A stretch of 14,234 nucleotides of DNA from JBDTMT01 sp039934135 (GCA_039934135.1 JBDTMT010000090.1:1-14234); one strand, 5' to 3'. Positions 1-7,551 are shown, numbered from the stretch's first letter. Notes: a model not told the origin generated them from the sequence alone. A program made the numbers and translations.

Positions 1-1
1 C

Positions 2-988
2 CACGAGAAGAAGATCAGCGCCATGAAGGACCTGCTGCCGGTGCTCGAGTCGATCGCCCGTACCGGCAAGCCGTTCATCATCATCGCCGAAGACATCGAA
101 GGCGAGGCGCTGGCGACGCTGGTGGTCAACAAGATCCGCGGCACGCTGCACGCTGCCGCGGTGAAGGCACCGGGCTTCGGCGACCGCCGCAAGGCCATGC
201 TCGAAGACATCGCCATTCTCACCGGCGGCAAGGTCATCGCCGAAGAGCTCGGCATCAAGCTCGAGAACGTGACCCTGAACGACCTCGGCCGCGCCAAGCG
301 CATCGTCATCGACAAGGACAACACGACGATTATCGACGGCGCCGGCAAGAAGGGCGACATCGAGGGCCGCATCAAGCAGATTCGCGCCCAGATCGAGGAA
401 ACGACCTCGGACTACGACCGCGAGAAGCTGCAAGAGCGGTTGGCCAAGCTGGTTGGTGGCGTGGCGGTGATCCGCGTCGGCGCGGCGACCGAGATCGAGA
501 TGAAAGAGAAGAAGGCACGCGTCGAAGACGCGCTGCACGCAACGCGTGCAGCGGTCGAAGAGGGCATCGTGCCGGGCGGCGGCGTGGCGCTGATCCGCGC
601 CTCGTCGGTTCTCGACGGCCTCAAGCTGATTGCCGACGAGCAGGTGGGCCTCAACATCGTCCGCCGCGCCATCGAGGATCCCTGCCGTTGGATCGCCACC
701 AACGCCGGCTGGGAAGGCTCGATCGTGCTCGACCGCGTGAAGAATTCCAAGGGCGCGCACGGCTTCAACGCCGCCAAGGAAGAGTTCGAGGACCTGATCA
801 AGGCCGGCATCGTCGACCCGACGAAGGTCGTCCGCACCGGGCTGCAGAACGCCGCATCGGTGGCCGGCATGCTGCTCACCACCGAGGCGCTGATCGCCGA
901 GAAGCCGGACGACAAGCCCGCCGGCGGCGGTGGCGGTATGCCGCCGGGCGGCATGGGTGGCATGGGCGGAATGGGCGGCATGATGTGA
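2..988 (+). CDS. groL: 60 kDa chaperonin GroEL, C-terminal part (5' end outside window)
   Basis: ATP-driven cytosolic folding chaperone that forms a double heptameric ring and works with GroES. The frame is open to the left edge and begins in the apical domain, so about 328 residues, roughly the last 60% of a normal GroEL of about 545, are visible. The sequence is unmistakable: KKISAMKDLLPVLE and VEGEAL-like IEGEALATLVVN, then VKAPGFGDRRKAMLEDIA, TSDYDREKLQER, GAATEIEMKEKKARVEDALHA with the ATPase aspartate in EDALHATRAAVEEG, and PGGGVALIRA. The protein ends in the Gly-Met tail (GGMGGMGGMGGMM) typical of GroEL. An extra Gly/Pro-rich stretch (PAGGGGGMPPGG) precedes the tail. A slightly divergent equatorial segment reads EDPCRWIATNAGWEGS where E/D-P-L-R-Q-I-A-x-N-A-G is usual. 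A groES would be expected upstream, outside the window. Confidence 0.98.
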   Translation, partial: HEKKISAMKDLLPVLESIARTGKPFIIIAEDIEGEALATLVVNKIRGTLHAAAVKAPGFGDRRKAMLEDIAILTGGKVIAEELGIKLENVTLNDLGRAKRIVIDKDNTTIIDGAGKKGDIEGRIKQIRAQIEETTSDYDREKLQERLAKLVGGVAVIRVGAATEIEMKEKKARVEDALHATRAAVEEGIVPGGGVALIRASSVLDGLKLIADEQVGLNIVRRAIEDPCRWIATNAGWEGSIVLDRVKNSKGAHGFNAAKEEFEDLIKAGIVDPTKVVRTGLQNAASVAGMLLTTEALIAEKPDDKPAGGGGGMPPGGMGGMGGMGGMM

Positions 989-1054
989 GATACGGCGGGC
1001 GGGGCTCCGGCCCCGCCGCGTCGCTCGCCGCCAAGACACGCGAGCACCAAAAAC

Positions 1055-1088
1055 AAAGGCCCGCTGCCGGATTCGGCAGCGGGCCTTT
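1055..1088. terminator. Bidirectional rho-independent terminator
   Basis: A perfect 15-bp inverted repeat (AAAGGCCCGCTGCCG, loop GATT, CGGCAGCGGGCCTTT) lies 66 bases after the groEL stop. The + strand continues with a T then GATTT; on the - strand the stem is followed by TTTGTTTTTGG. The hairpin sits between two converging genes, groEL (+) and the LamG protein gene (-), so it can stop transcription from both sides. Confidence 0.93.
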
Positions 1089-1129
1089 TGATTTCGTGCA
1101 CCCGACGCGCACGGCGCCGGCAGCCAGCT

Positions 1130-2215
1130 CTACTTGAAGAAGGGACTGGTGCTGACGGTGAAACCGTACAGGGTCGCGTTGGCGCCCGAATAGTTGCTGC
1201 CGCGCCAGTCGGCGCCGACGTACATCGGCGTGTGCTCCTGAATCTGCAGCCGGCCGCTGTACTGATTCTCGCCGACCAATTGATCATCGATGTAAAGGCG
1301 GGTGCGCTTCTCCTGCCCGTCCCAGCTGGCGACGATGTTGTGCTCCTCATCGGCCTGCCAGTTGGTGATGCGCGAGCTGATGTCGGCTTCCTTGCCGGTA
1401 TCGTCGGTCAGGATGAAGCGCAGGAACTCGCCGTTCTTGACGATCTCGAGGCGGTTGTTCCACTCGTGTTCCTGCCGCACCTGCACCAAGGCGTTGTCGG
1501 TCTGGTCGCTGCCCGACCAATCCGGCTTGATCTTGAAGGAGATCGACCCGCCGTCGCCGCTGGCGTTGCCGCCGTTGGGAAACTCGATGCGGCCCTGCTC
1601 GGTGATCTTGATGCCATCGTTGCCGTCGGTGGGTTTCTCGACGTCCTGCTCGCGTCCGGCTTGCTCGCCGATGTCTTCGGTCTTTTCGAGCTTGAGCGCG
1701 ACGTCGTCGCCGTTGTCCGGCTTGGGCGGCGCGGCGAGATCGCTTTGCGTCGGCGGCCGCGCGCCAAGCGATTCGACCAGATCACTGCGGTGCTCCGTCT
1801 TGGGACCGATTCTGCCGGCGGCGGCCGCCACCGCGGGACCACCACTGCCGCTGCTGCCGCCGCTCGCGCCTTCGCGCGTGCTGCCCGAGATGCCGAGCCC
1901 GCTGCCGCCGCTGCGCGCACCGCCGATGATCGTGCCCGAGCCGACGCGGCCGGACCCGCTACCGGTGCGATCACCTGAACCCGCCGCGCCGCCGCGGCTG
2001 CGGTCGACGCCCGAACCGAAGCTGCCGAGACGCGAGTGGCCGGGTTCGCCCAGCCGGCCGCTGCCGTCCTCGAGCGGCGAACCATCTGGGCCCAGGCGTT
2101 CGTTGCGGCCGAGAGAGGCAAGCTCGACGTCGGAGCTGCCGGAAAAGAACCGTAAGCCGAACAGCGCCAACGCTGCCACGACTACTGCGATGACCAATAC
2201 CTGTCCGCGTTCCAT
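1130..2215 (-). CDS. Membrane-anchored LamG/concanavalin A-like domain protein with Gly/Ser-rich linker
   Basis: The 361-residue protein starts with MERGQ followed by one hydrophobic helix (about residues 6-22, VLVIAVVVAALALFG), which could be an uncleaved signal anchor. Residues about 45-135 are low-complexity Gly/Ser/Arg repeats (SGSGRVGSG, SGGSSGSGG). Residues about 140-200 are charged. Residues about 205-361 look like a beta-sandwich of the LamG/concanavalin-like kind: SISFKIKPDW, NNRLEIVKNGEFLRFIL, HNIVASWDGQ, TRLYIDDQLVGE and MYVGADWRG follow the usual strand pattern, including the W-D-G turn and the 'LYIDD' strand. Such domains bind sugars or proteins outside the cytoplasm; the ligand here is unknown. 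It is a single gene, convergent with groEL and divergent from the lux-like genes. The ATG has only a weak purine stretch (CGGACGAAT) upstream. Domain family is fairly clear; function is not. Confidence 0.8.
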   Translation of the reverse strand: MERGQVLVIAVVVAALALFGLRFFSGSSDVELASLGRNERLGPDGSPLEDGSGRLGEPGHSRLGSFGSGVDRSRGGAAGSGDRTGSGSGRVGSGTIIGGARSGGSGLGISGSTREGASGGSSGSGGPAVAAAAGRIGPKTEHRSDLVESLGARPPTQSDLAAPPKPDNGDDVALKLEKTEDIGEQAGREQDVEKPTDGNDGIKITEQGRIEFPNGGNASGDGGSISFKIKPDWSGSDQTDNALVQVRQEHEWNNRLEIVKNGEFLRFILTDDTGKEADISSRITNWQADEEHNIVASWDGQEKRTRLYIDDQLVGENQYSGRLQIQEHTPMYVGADWRGSNYSGANATLYGFTVSTSPFFK

Positions 2216-2244
2216 ATTCGTCCGCCGTTCCGAGCTACAGGTCG

Positions 2245-2273
2245 ATGCTGGCTTGCGACCACTACCCTGTCAA
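2245..2273 (-). promoter_or_regulatory. Possible sigma70-type promoter for the LamG protein gene
   Basis: On the - strand TTGACA (2273-2268) is followed after 17 bases by CAGCAT (2250-2245), a perfect -35 and a 3-of-6 match at -10. Transcription would begin near 2238, about 22 bases before the ATG at 2215. It overlaps an in-frame ATG at 2245 that could otherwise be taken as the start of the LuxE-like gene on the other strand. The weak -10 keeps confidence moderate. Confidence 0.4.
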
Positions 2274-2334
2274 GCTGCAGAGCGCCAAAGCGGCTCGCGT
2301 TCCGCACTTCGCGCACCCGTGCTACCGTCGGTCG

Positions 2335-3432
2335 GTGGATCCGCTCTACGACCGCGTGCTGGCGTACATCGCCGACGCGTCGGCCGATCACTTCGAGCCG
2401 CTGGCGCTCGCCGTCTTTCGCCACCAGTTCGAGCACTCGCTGCCCTATCAGCGCTTCTGCCTCAGCCGCGGCGCGAGCCCGGAGCGCGTCGCCGACTGGC
2501 AGGATATCCCGGCGGTGCCGATCGTCGCGTTCAAGCGAGCGGCATTGTGCTGTGGTCCGGCGCGGCGCCTGTTTCGATCCAGCGGCACCACCGCTGGCAG
2601 CGAGACGCGCTCGCGCCATCTGCTGCCCGAGCCGCGCCTCTATCAGACGTCGGCCCTGACGGGTCTGCGCCAGGGCCTGTTTCCCGATCAGCCGCGCATG
2701 CGCATGGTTTCGCTGATCGCGCCGGTGGCGGCGCTGCCGGAGTCGTCGCTCGCGCAAATGGTCGCCTGGGGGTTGGCGGAGTTCGGTGCCGCCGACAGCG
2801 GCTACGTCGCGGACGCAGACGGGCTCGACGTCGAGGCGCTGATCGAGACGCTGCACGGCAGCGAAGGCGACGGGCGGCCACTGGCGATTCTGACCACCAC
2901 CGGCGCCTTGATTCGCGTCTTCGACGCGCTCATTGCTCGCCGGCTGACCTTTCGCCTGCCGCACGGCAGCCGGTTGATGGATACCGGCGGCGCCAAAGGC
3001 GCGCCGCGCCAGCTGTCGCGCAACGGCTTGCTGCACGCGGTCTGGCGGACGTTCGCGATCCCCGGCTACTTCTGCGTCAACGAGTACGGCATGGCCGAAT
3101 TGTCGAGCCAGTATTACGACAGCCCCATCGCCGACCGCGTTCGCGGCCGCCATGCGCAGCGCCGCAAGCTGGTGCCGCACTGGGCGCGCGTCAGCGTGCT
3201 CGACCCGATCAGCTTGGCGCCGCAACCGCCGGGCATGCCGGGCGTGTTGCGCCACGTCGATCTCGCCAACGCCGGCAGCGCGCTGGCGGTGTTGTCGGAG
3301 GACCTCGGCATGGTCATCGGCAATGGCTTCGAGTTGCTCGGTCGCGTGCCCGGCGCCGAGATGCGCGGCTGTTCGCTGACCGCGGCGGCGTGGAGCAGCG
3401 ATACACCGCCGTCCGCCGTTCTGCCTGCATGA
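2335..3432 (+). CDS. LuxE-type acyl-protein synthetase (acid-activating enzyme)
   Basis: LuxE-family enzymes activate a carboxylic (fatty) acid with ATP to an acyl-adenylate, move the acyl group to their own C-terminal cysteine, and hand it to a LuxC reductase. Visible signatures (numbered from GTG 2335) are the adenylate-forming loop FRSSGTTAGSETRS, the ILTTTGALIRV strand, the family core VNEYGMAELSSQYYD, and the tail GRVPGAEMRGCSL. In that tail Cys346, 20 residues from the end of 365, sits where the acyl-accepting Cys of Vibrio LuxE lies. The start is uncertain: an in-frame ATG at 2245 would add 30 residues of unlikely sequence (basic, Cys/His-containing) and overlaps a possible opposite-strand promoter. 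The GTG gives VDPLYDRVLAYI, which fits the family N-terminus and length. No strong ribosome binding site is seen for either. Its stop overlaps the next start as ATGA, so the two are probably translated together. A PaaK-like CoA ligase is the alternative, but the C-terminal Cys favours LuxE. Confidence 0.88.
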   Translation: MDPLYDRVLAYIADASADHFEPLALAVFRHQFEHSLPYQRFCLSRGASPERVADWQDIPAVPIVAFKRAALCCGPARRLFRSSGTTAGSETRSRHLLPEPRLYQTSALTGLRQGLFPDQPRMRMVSLIAPVAALPESSLAQMVAWGLAEFGAADSGYVADADGLDVEALIETLHGSEGDGRPLAILTTTGALIRVFDALIARRLTFRLPHGSRLMDTGGAKGAPRQLSRNGLLHAVWRTFAIPGYFCVNEYGMAELSSQYYDSPIADRVRGRHAQRRKLVPHWARVSVLDPISLAPQPPGMPGVLRHVDLANAGSALAVLSEDLGMVIGNGFELLGRVPGAEMRGCSLTAAAWSSDTPPSAVLPA

Positions 3433-4715
3433 CTGCACGCCCACCACTTGCTGTGCCTGCCACTGACGAAGGCGACGCGCCGGTCGCCTCGGCGCCATTC
3501 GTGGCGACGGCCATTCGCGCGTTGCGGCAGGCACGGATCGGTCTCGCGGCACGCCGCCGCTCCGACGTGCTCGGTGTCGTCGCGGACGTCATCGATGACT
3601 GGCTGGCTGTCGACTCGCCGTGGTTGGTGCGCGCCGTCGCCACCCTGCCGGCTGCGACTGGCTTCTCACCGGCGATGATTCGCTTCGCCCTGCCCGCCAT
3701 GCTCGAACCGCTGCGCACCGCGCAACTCGAGCCGCTCCTCGACGCCGAGTCGAATGCGCGCGGCGGCCCACCGCTCATCCTGCACGTGCTGCCCGGCAAC
3801 CTGCCCGGGCTCGCCGCCATTCCGGCCGTTCTCTCGCTCGTGATCGGCTCGGCTGCGCTACTCAAACCGGGCCGCGGCGATCGCGCCTTTCCAGCCCTGT
3901 TCATCGAATCACTGGCGGCGCGCGACGCCGATCTCGCGGCAGCGCTGGCCGCCGTCTACTGGCCGGGCGGCGATCGCGCCTGCGAGACGCTGGCGCTCGA
4001 CGCCGCAGACCTGGTGATCGCATCCGGCGACGACGCCAGCATTGCGGACCTCGCTCGTCGCGCCAGCGGTCGCTTCATCGGCCACGGCCATCGCGTCAGC
4101 TTTGCCGTCGTTACCGCTGAGACCGTTGGCGATGCGCGCGCCGTCGCCGATCTGGCGCTCGACGTCGCGACCTGGGATCAGCGCGGCTGCCTGTCGCCGC
4201 AGCTGTGCTTCGTCGAGGGCGACTTCGATGTGGCGTGCGACTTTGGTGCTCGACTCGCGGCTGAGCTGACGACGCAGGCGGCGGCACTGCCGGCCGCAGT
4301 GATGCCGGTCGGAGATCGACTGGCGGTGCGTCGCTGGCGCGATGAAGCGGAGTGGGCGTCGTTCGATGGCGAACGGTATCGGCTGTTCGCCGCTGCCGAC
4401 GAGGCCGACGGCACCGTCGTCGTCGAGCCGACCGCCGTGTTTCGGCCGACGCCGTTGTGGCGCTCCATCCGCGTGCTGCCGCTGACGCAGTGGAGCGATT
4501 TGCCGGCGCTGCTAGCGCCGCTGCGCGGCGTACTCGAAGGGGCCGGGCTGGCGGCGCCGCCGGGGCGTTGGGGGGAGTGTGCGGCGCAGTTGTCCGCGGC
4601 AGGCGTTCACCTGGTAAGCCGCTTGGGCGCCATGCAGCGTCCGCCGCTGGCCTGGCGACAAGGCGGACGGGCGCGGCTCGCGGACTGGTGTATCGGAGAC
4701 ACGCGTGCAGCCTGA
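3429..4715 (+). CDS. LuxC-type acyl (acyl-CoA/acyl-enzyme) reductase
   Basis: LuxC-family reductases belong to the aldehyde dehydrogenase superfamily and use NADPH to reduce an acyl thioester, received from acyl-CoA or acyl-LuxE, to the aldehyde. The 428-residue protein is somewhat shorter than the approximately 480 residues of luminous-bacterial LuxC. It shows the dinucleotide-binding-region signature LHVLPGNLPGLAAIPAVLS followed by ALLKPGRGD, and the catalytic site WDQRGCLSPQLCFVE with nucleophile Cys254. The N-terminal ~35 residues (Ala/Pro-rich) look unconserved. The start codon ATG overlaps the LuxE-like stop by four bases, and the C-terminus overlaps the aminotransferase start by 11 bases, marking one transcript with translational coupling. 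No luxA/luxB-like gene is near, so the aldehyde is probably not for light emission. Substrate chain type (fatty, aryl or other) cannot be read from sequence. Confidence 0.9.
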   Translation: MTARPPLAVPATDEGDAPVASAPFVATAIRALRQARIGLAARRRSDVLGVVADVIDDWLAVDSPWLVRAVATLPAATGFSPAMIRFALPAMLEPLRTAQLEPLLDAESNARGGPPLILHVLPGNLPGLAAIPAVLSLVIGSAALLKPGRGDRAFPALFIESLAARDADLAAALAAVYWPGGDRACETLALDAADLVIASGDDASIADLARRASGRFIGHGHRVSFAVVTAETVGDARAVADLALDVATWDQRGCLSPQLCFVEGDFDVACDFGARLAAELTTQAAALPAAVMPVGDRLAVRRWRDEAEWASFDGERYRLFAAADEADGTVVVEPTAVFRPTPLWRSIRVLPLTQWSDLPALLAPLRGVLEGAGLAAPPGRWGECAAQLSAAGVHLVSRLGAMQRPPLAWRQGGRARLADWCIGDTRAA

Positions 4716-5910
4716 CGCCTTGCGCGGCGCGTTCCTGCGCCACATCTGCCAAACCTCGGCGACGCCGCTCGGTCTCGTCATCGCGCGCGCACACGGCAGC
4801 TCGCTGTGGGACACCGAAGGCCGGGAGTATCTGGATCTGCTGTCGGGCATGGGAGTGGCGGCACTCGGCCACGGGCATCCCGAAGTGATCGCGGCGATTC
4901 AGGCGCAAGCCGAGCGTTACCTGCACGTCATGGTCTACGGCGAGTTGATTCAGGAGCCGCAGGTCGCCTTGGCGCAGCGCCTGGCCGAGCTGGCGCCGGG
5001 CGCGCTGTCGGCCGTGTACTTCACCAGCAGCGGTGCCGAGGCCATTGAAGGGGCGATCAAGCTGGCGCGCAAAGCGACGGGGCGCACACGCCTGGTCGCG
5101 TTCGGCGGCGGTTATCACGGTGATACCGTCGGCGCGTTGTCGCTCTGCGACAGCGCTCGCTATCGCGCGCCGTTCGAACCGCTGCTGGCCGACGTGGAGT
5201 TTCTTCGCTTCGACCGAACCGACGACCTGCGGCGCATCGACGAACGCGTCGCCGCCGTGTTTGTCGAACCGATCCAGGGCGAGGCAGGCGTACGTGTCCC
5301 GCGCGACGCCTTCCTGCCGGCGCTGCGCGCGCAGTGCGATGCCGTCGGTGCCCTGTTGGTCTGCGATGAGGTGATGACCGGCTGGGCGCGCACCGGGGCG
5401 TGGTTTGCGTGTCAGCATTGGGGCGTCGAGCCGGACGTCTTGGTGCTCGCCAAAGCTGTCGGCGGCGGGCTGCCGCTCGGTGCGTTCATCGGTCGCCCTA
5501 CACTGATGCAGACGCTGTCGTACGATCCGCCGCTGGCACACGTGACGACCTTTGGCGGTCATCCGCTGTCCTGCGCCGCGGGACTGGCCGCGCTGGCGGT
5601 GGCTGAGCGCGAGCGACTGCCCGAGCGCGCCGCACGGGTGGGCGACGCGTGGCGCACGCGCCTGGCAGAGTCGATCGGGCCGGTGCTGCGCGAGGTGCGC
5701 GGCCGCGGTCTGCTGATCGGGCTCGAGTTTGCCACGCCGGAGCAGACGCAGGCGTTCTGCCGTGCGGCCCTGGCACGAGGCGTGATCCTCAACTGGACGC
5801 TGCACCGCGACACCGTCGTGCGCCTGGCGCCGCCGCTGGTCATCAGCGCCGCGCACAGCGAGCGCGCTCTGACCGCGATCGAGGCGAGCCTGGCCGCCGC
5901 CGGCGGATGA
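4705..5910 (+). CDS. Class III (omega-type) PLP-dependent aminotransferase
   Basis: The 401-residue enzyme is a fold-type I, class III aminotransferase, the group that includes ornithine, GABA and omega-amine transaminases acting on terminal amines and aldehydes. Key features are YFTSSGAEAIEGAIKLAR (phosphate loop), GGGYHGDTVGALS (ring stacking), VEPIQGEAG, CDEVMTGWARTG with the PLP-pyridine-binding Asp221, LAKAVGGGLPLGAF with Schiff-base Lys250, and HVTTFGGHPLSCAA. The motif HVMVYGEL near residue 74 fits a common subgroup loosely annotated as 'aspartate aminotransferase family'. It starts at GTG 4705, inside the end of the LuxC-like gene, with a good Shine-Dalgarno sequence GGAGA at 4695-4699. 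A class III enzyme directly after a LuxE/LuxC pair suggests it aminates the aldehyde they make; this is inference. Alternatives are an ornithine/GABA-like catabolic enzyme or a BioA-like role. Confidence 0.92.
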   Translation: MQPDALRGAFLRHICQTSATPLGLVIARAHGSSLWDTEGREYLDLLSGMGVAALGHGHPEVIAAIQAQAERYLHVMVYGELIQEPQVALAQRLAELAPGALSAVYFTSSGAEAIEGAIKLARKATGRTRLVAFGGGYHGDTVGALSLCDSARYRAPFEPLLADVEFLRFDRTDDLRRIDERVAAVFVEPIQGEAGVRVPRDAFLPALRAQCDAVGALLVCDEVMTGWARTGAWFACQHWGVEPDVLVLAKAVGGGLPLGAFIGRPTLMQTLSYDPPLAHVTTFGGHPLSCAAGLAALAVAERERLPERAARVGDAWRTRLAESIGPVLREVRGRGLLIGLEFATPEQTQAFCRAALARGVILNWTLHRDTVVRLAPPLVISAAHSERALTAIEASLAAAGG

Positions 5911-5928
5911 GAATTCCTTCTGAGTCTG

Positions 5929-5945
5929 GCGCTACGCGGTAGCGC
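5929..5945. terminator. Short hairpin between convergent genes, possible terminator
   Basis: GCGCTAC-GCG-GTAGCGC forms a perfect 7-bp stem with a 3-base loop in the 67-base gap between the aminotransferase gene (+) and the last gene of the - strand operon. Neither side has a T-run, so a rho-independent function is doubtful. Nothing else stands out in this gap. Confidence 0.3.
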
Positions 5946-5977
5946 GTCGTCAGGGGGGCCTGGCGGCGGCGCGGCGT

Positions 5978-6940
5978 TCAGTAGACGCGCCGCTCGCCCT
6001 TCAGGCGCGTGTTCCAGCGCTTATGGAACCAGATCCACTGCTCGGGATAGCGCCGCAGCACGTCTTCAATCACTGCCGTGCAGCGCTGCGTGTTGGCGAT
6101 GACGTCGGCCTCGCGATCGCCGCTGCGCACCATCTCGACTTCCGGCAGGACCAGGATGCGGTGGCGGTCGCTGGCGCCGTCGCGCAACAGGAACACCGGC
6201 AGCACGGCGGCGCCGCTGAGCATGGCGAGGCGCGCCGGGCCGGGAGTCGTGCAGGCGGGCAGTCCGAAGAAGTCGACGAACACGCCATAGCGCCGCGTCT
6301 GATTCTGATCGGCGGGAATCGCCACCATCTGATGCCGATGCAGGGCGCGCAGCGCGGCCTTGGCGGCGCTCTTCTTGGGCAGGGAGACGGTGCCGGCCCG
6401 GCCGCGCAGATCGGTGATGGCGCGGTCGACGAGGGCGTTGTTCATCGGCCGGTGCACCAGCGTGATTGGGTGATCGAGCAGCCCGTGCGCATACGCCAGC
6501 AGCTCGAAGTTGCCGAAATGCCCGGTCAGGATGACCGCGCCGCGCTCGGCTGCGGTGGTGAAGACGCGCTGCCAGGCGACCTCATCCTCGGCGTGGACGT
6601 ACTGCCCGACCGTTTCGGCGGTGAGATCGCGCAGGTGGCAGATCTCGGCCGCGGTGCGGCCCAGGTTGCGGATCGATTCGCGCAGGATGGCGCGATGTTC
6701 GGTCACCGTCTTGTCCGGAAAGGCGATGGCCAGGTTGCGCAGCGCCAGGCGGCGGTGCGGCCGGTCGAGCAGATAGAATTGATCTCCGATGAGTGCGCCG
6801 ACGCGCAGTGCCAGGCGGCGGGGCAGCCAGCCGAAGGCGGCGAGGGCGGCGCGGACGATCCACAGCTCGACGCGGTCGAGCCGTCTCGCTTGCGGCTCGG
6901 CGGCGGTGGCGGCTGCGCTGGTGGGGGAGGACTCGATCAT
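5978..6940 (-). CDS. LpxL/HtrB-family lipid A acyltransferase (second of two in operon)
   Basis: Members of this family are inner-membrane enzymes that add secondary acyl chains from acyl-ACP to Kdo-lipid A precursors. The 320-residue protein has a hydrophobic N-terminal segment (about residues 26-40), the catalytic HxxxxE in ILTGHFGNFELLAY (His141, Glu146), the VHRPMNN strand, PADQNQ followed by VDFFGLPACTTPGPARLA, and the C-terminal family motif PEQWIWFHKRWNTR. The start ATG at 6940 is chosen because it has GGGAAG just upstream and gives family length; the frame extends to 7096 but that part is antisense-like Arg/Pro-rich sequence overlapping the preceding gene. It is the last gene of the - strand run, 37 bases after the ferritin-like gene. 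It is clearly related to but distinct from the copy at 7552-8547, so the two may add different chains or act at different positions. Confidence 0.93.
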   Translation of the reverse strand: MIESSPTSAAATAAEPQARRLDRVELWIVRAALAAFGWLPRRLALRVGALIGDQFYLLDRPHRRLALRNLAIAFPDKTVTEHRAILRESIRNLGRTAAEICHLRDLTAETVGQYVHAEDEVAWQRVFTTAAERGAVILTGHFGNFELLAYAHGLLDHPITLVHRPMNNALVDRAITDLRGRAGTVSLPKKSAAKAALRALHRHQMVAIPADQNQTRRYGVFVDFFGLPACTTPGPARLAMLSGAAVLPVFLLRDGASDRHRILVLPEVEMVRSGDREADVIANTQRCTAVIEDVLRRYPEQWIWFHKRWNTRLKGERRVY

Positions 6941-6977
6941 GGCTTCCCGCTCGGCGGCAGCCGGCGGGAGCCGGGAT

Positions 6978-7532
6978 TCAGGGGAGGGCCCCACCGTACA
7001 TCGCGGCTTCCTTGGCCTGCAGCGCGCCGTACACCTCGGCGTCGATCTGCCGATACTTGGCGATCGCCGCCTCCGCCTTCTCGATGCCGCCGGCATCTTT
7101 GGCGATGTCCATCAGCTTCCCGCGGATCCAGGCGATGTGCCACTTTTCGTCCTTGGTGACCTCTTTGAGGATCGCCAGGGTCGGCTCGTCCGTGCCGGGA
7201 CGGGCGGCGTGTTCCTGATAACGGGCGGCCGAACGCTCCTCGACGACGACGGTCAGGGCCAGCAGCTCCAGCAGCGAGCGCGGCACCGTGCGCAGCCCGA
7301 TGCGCTTCTGGTAACCGTCGGCGATGCGCATGGGCACGCCGCCAAGCTCCTTGATGCGCCGCGTCCACAACCACGCGTGATGCGTTTCTTCGTGCAGGTG
7401 GAGGGCCAGTTTCACCTGGGCGTCGGGATCGTCCATGAGCTTGATCAAGCGCAAGAGCAGCGTCGCGCCATGCAACTCCGCATCGCGGTAGTAGCTCAGG
7501 ATCTCGATCACGCGGGGATCTGGCATCGCCAT
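6978..7532 (-). CDS. Ferritin-like/rubrerythrin-type di-iron protein
   Basis: A 184-residue, probably all-helical protein with the ferritin-like di-iron ligand set E ... ExxH ... E ... ExxH. Seen are Glu19 in RDAELHGA, Glu49/His52 in HEETHHAW, Glu98 or Glu99 in VVVEERSAARY, and Glu129/His132 in TKDEKWHIAW. There are no CxxC pairs, so it lacks the rubredoxin domain of true rubrerythrins. Such proteins may store iron, remove peroxide, or carry out oxygen-dependent hydroxylation or desaturation; the sequence does not decide. The ATG at 7532 (MAMPDPRV) is chosen because GGAGG lies seven bases upstream; ATG 7526 is the alternative. It sits 19 bases after one LpxL-like acyltransferase and 37 bases before another, so it is co-transcribed with lipid A acylation genes. 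A link to lipid or envelope modification is suggested by position only. Confidence 0.82.
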   Translation of the reverse strand: MAMPDPRVIEILSYYRDAELHGATLLLRLIKLMDDPDAQVKLALHLHEETHHAWLWTRRIKELGGVPMRIADGYQKRIGLRTVPRSLLELLALTVVVEERSAARYQEHAARPGTDEPTLAILKEVTKDEKWHIAWIRGKLMDIAKDAGGIEKAEAAIAKYRQIDAEVYGALQAKEAAMYGGALP

Positions 7533-7545
7533 GGAGGATCCTCCA
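7532..7545 (-). promoter_or_regulatory. Palindrome covering the Shine-Dalgarno of the ferritin-like gene
   Basis: TGGAGGATCCTCCA is a perfect 14-base palindrome whose left half on the - strand is the ribosome binding site GGAGG and whose right half runs into the ATG. In RNA it can fold as TGGAG-GATC-CTCCA, hiding both the binding site and the first base of the start codon. This could damp translation; it may also be chance. Confidence 0.35.
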
Positions 7546-7551
7546 GGGGAG

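Noticed and set aside
2245..2334. In-frame upstream ATG for the LuxE-like gene
   Set aside because: The extra 30 residues do not resemble the family N-terminus, there is no ribosome binding site, and a possible opposite-strand promoter overlaps the ATG. It is kept as an alternative only.
1302..3428. A very long + strand open frame running from 1302 into the LuxC-like gene
   Set aside because: The part before 3429 is Ser/Pro/Arg-rich, antisense to the LamG protein gene and out of frame with the LuxE-like gene. Only 3429-4715 has family motifs; the rest is a product of high GC content.
2335..4715. A bioluminescence (lux) operon
   Set aside because: LuxE- and LuxC-type genes are present but no luxA, luxB or luxD homolog is seen, and such pairs are known outside luminous bacteria.
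4111..5856. A 581-codon - strand open frame opposite the LuxC-like and aminotransferase genes
   Set aside because: Its translation is Arg/Ala/His-rich without recognisable motifs, and the opposite strand encodes clear enzymes.
6941..7096. N-terminal extension of the acyltransferase frame upstream of 6940
   Set aside because: It overlaps the end of the ferritin-like gene, is Arg/Pro-rich and has no hydrophobic or family-like sequence; ATG 6940 has a better ribosome binding site.
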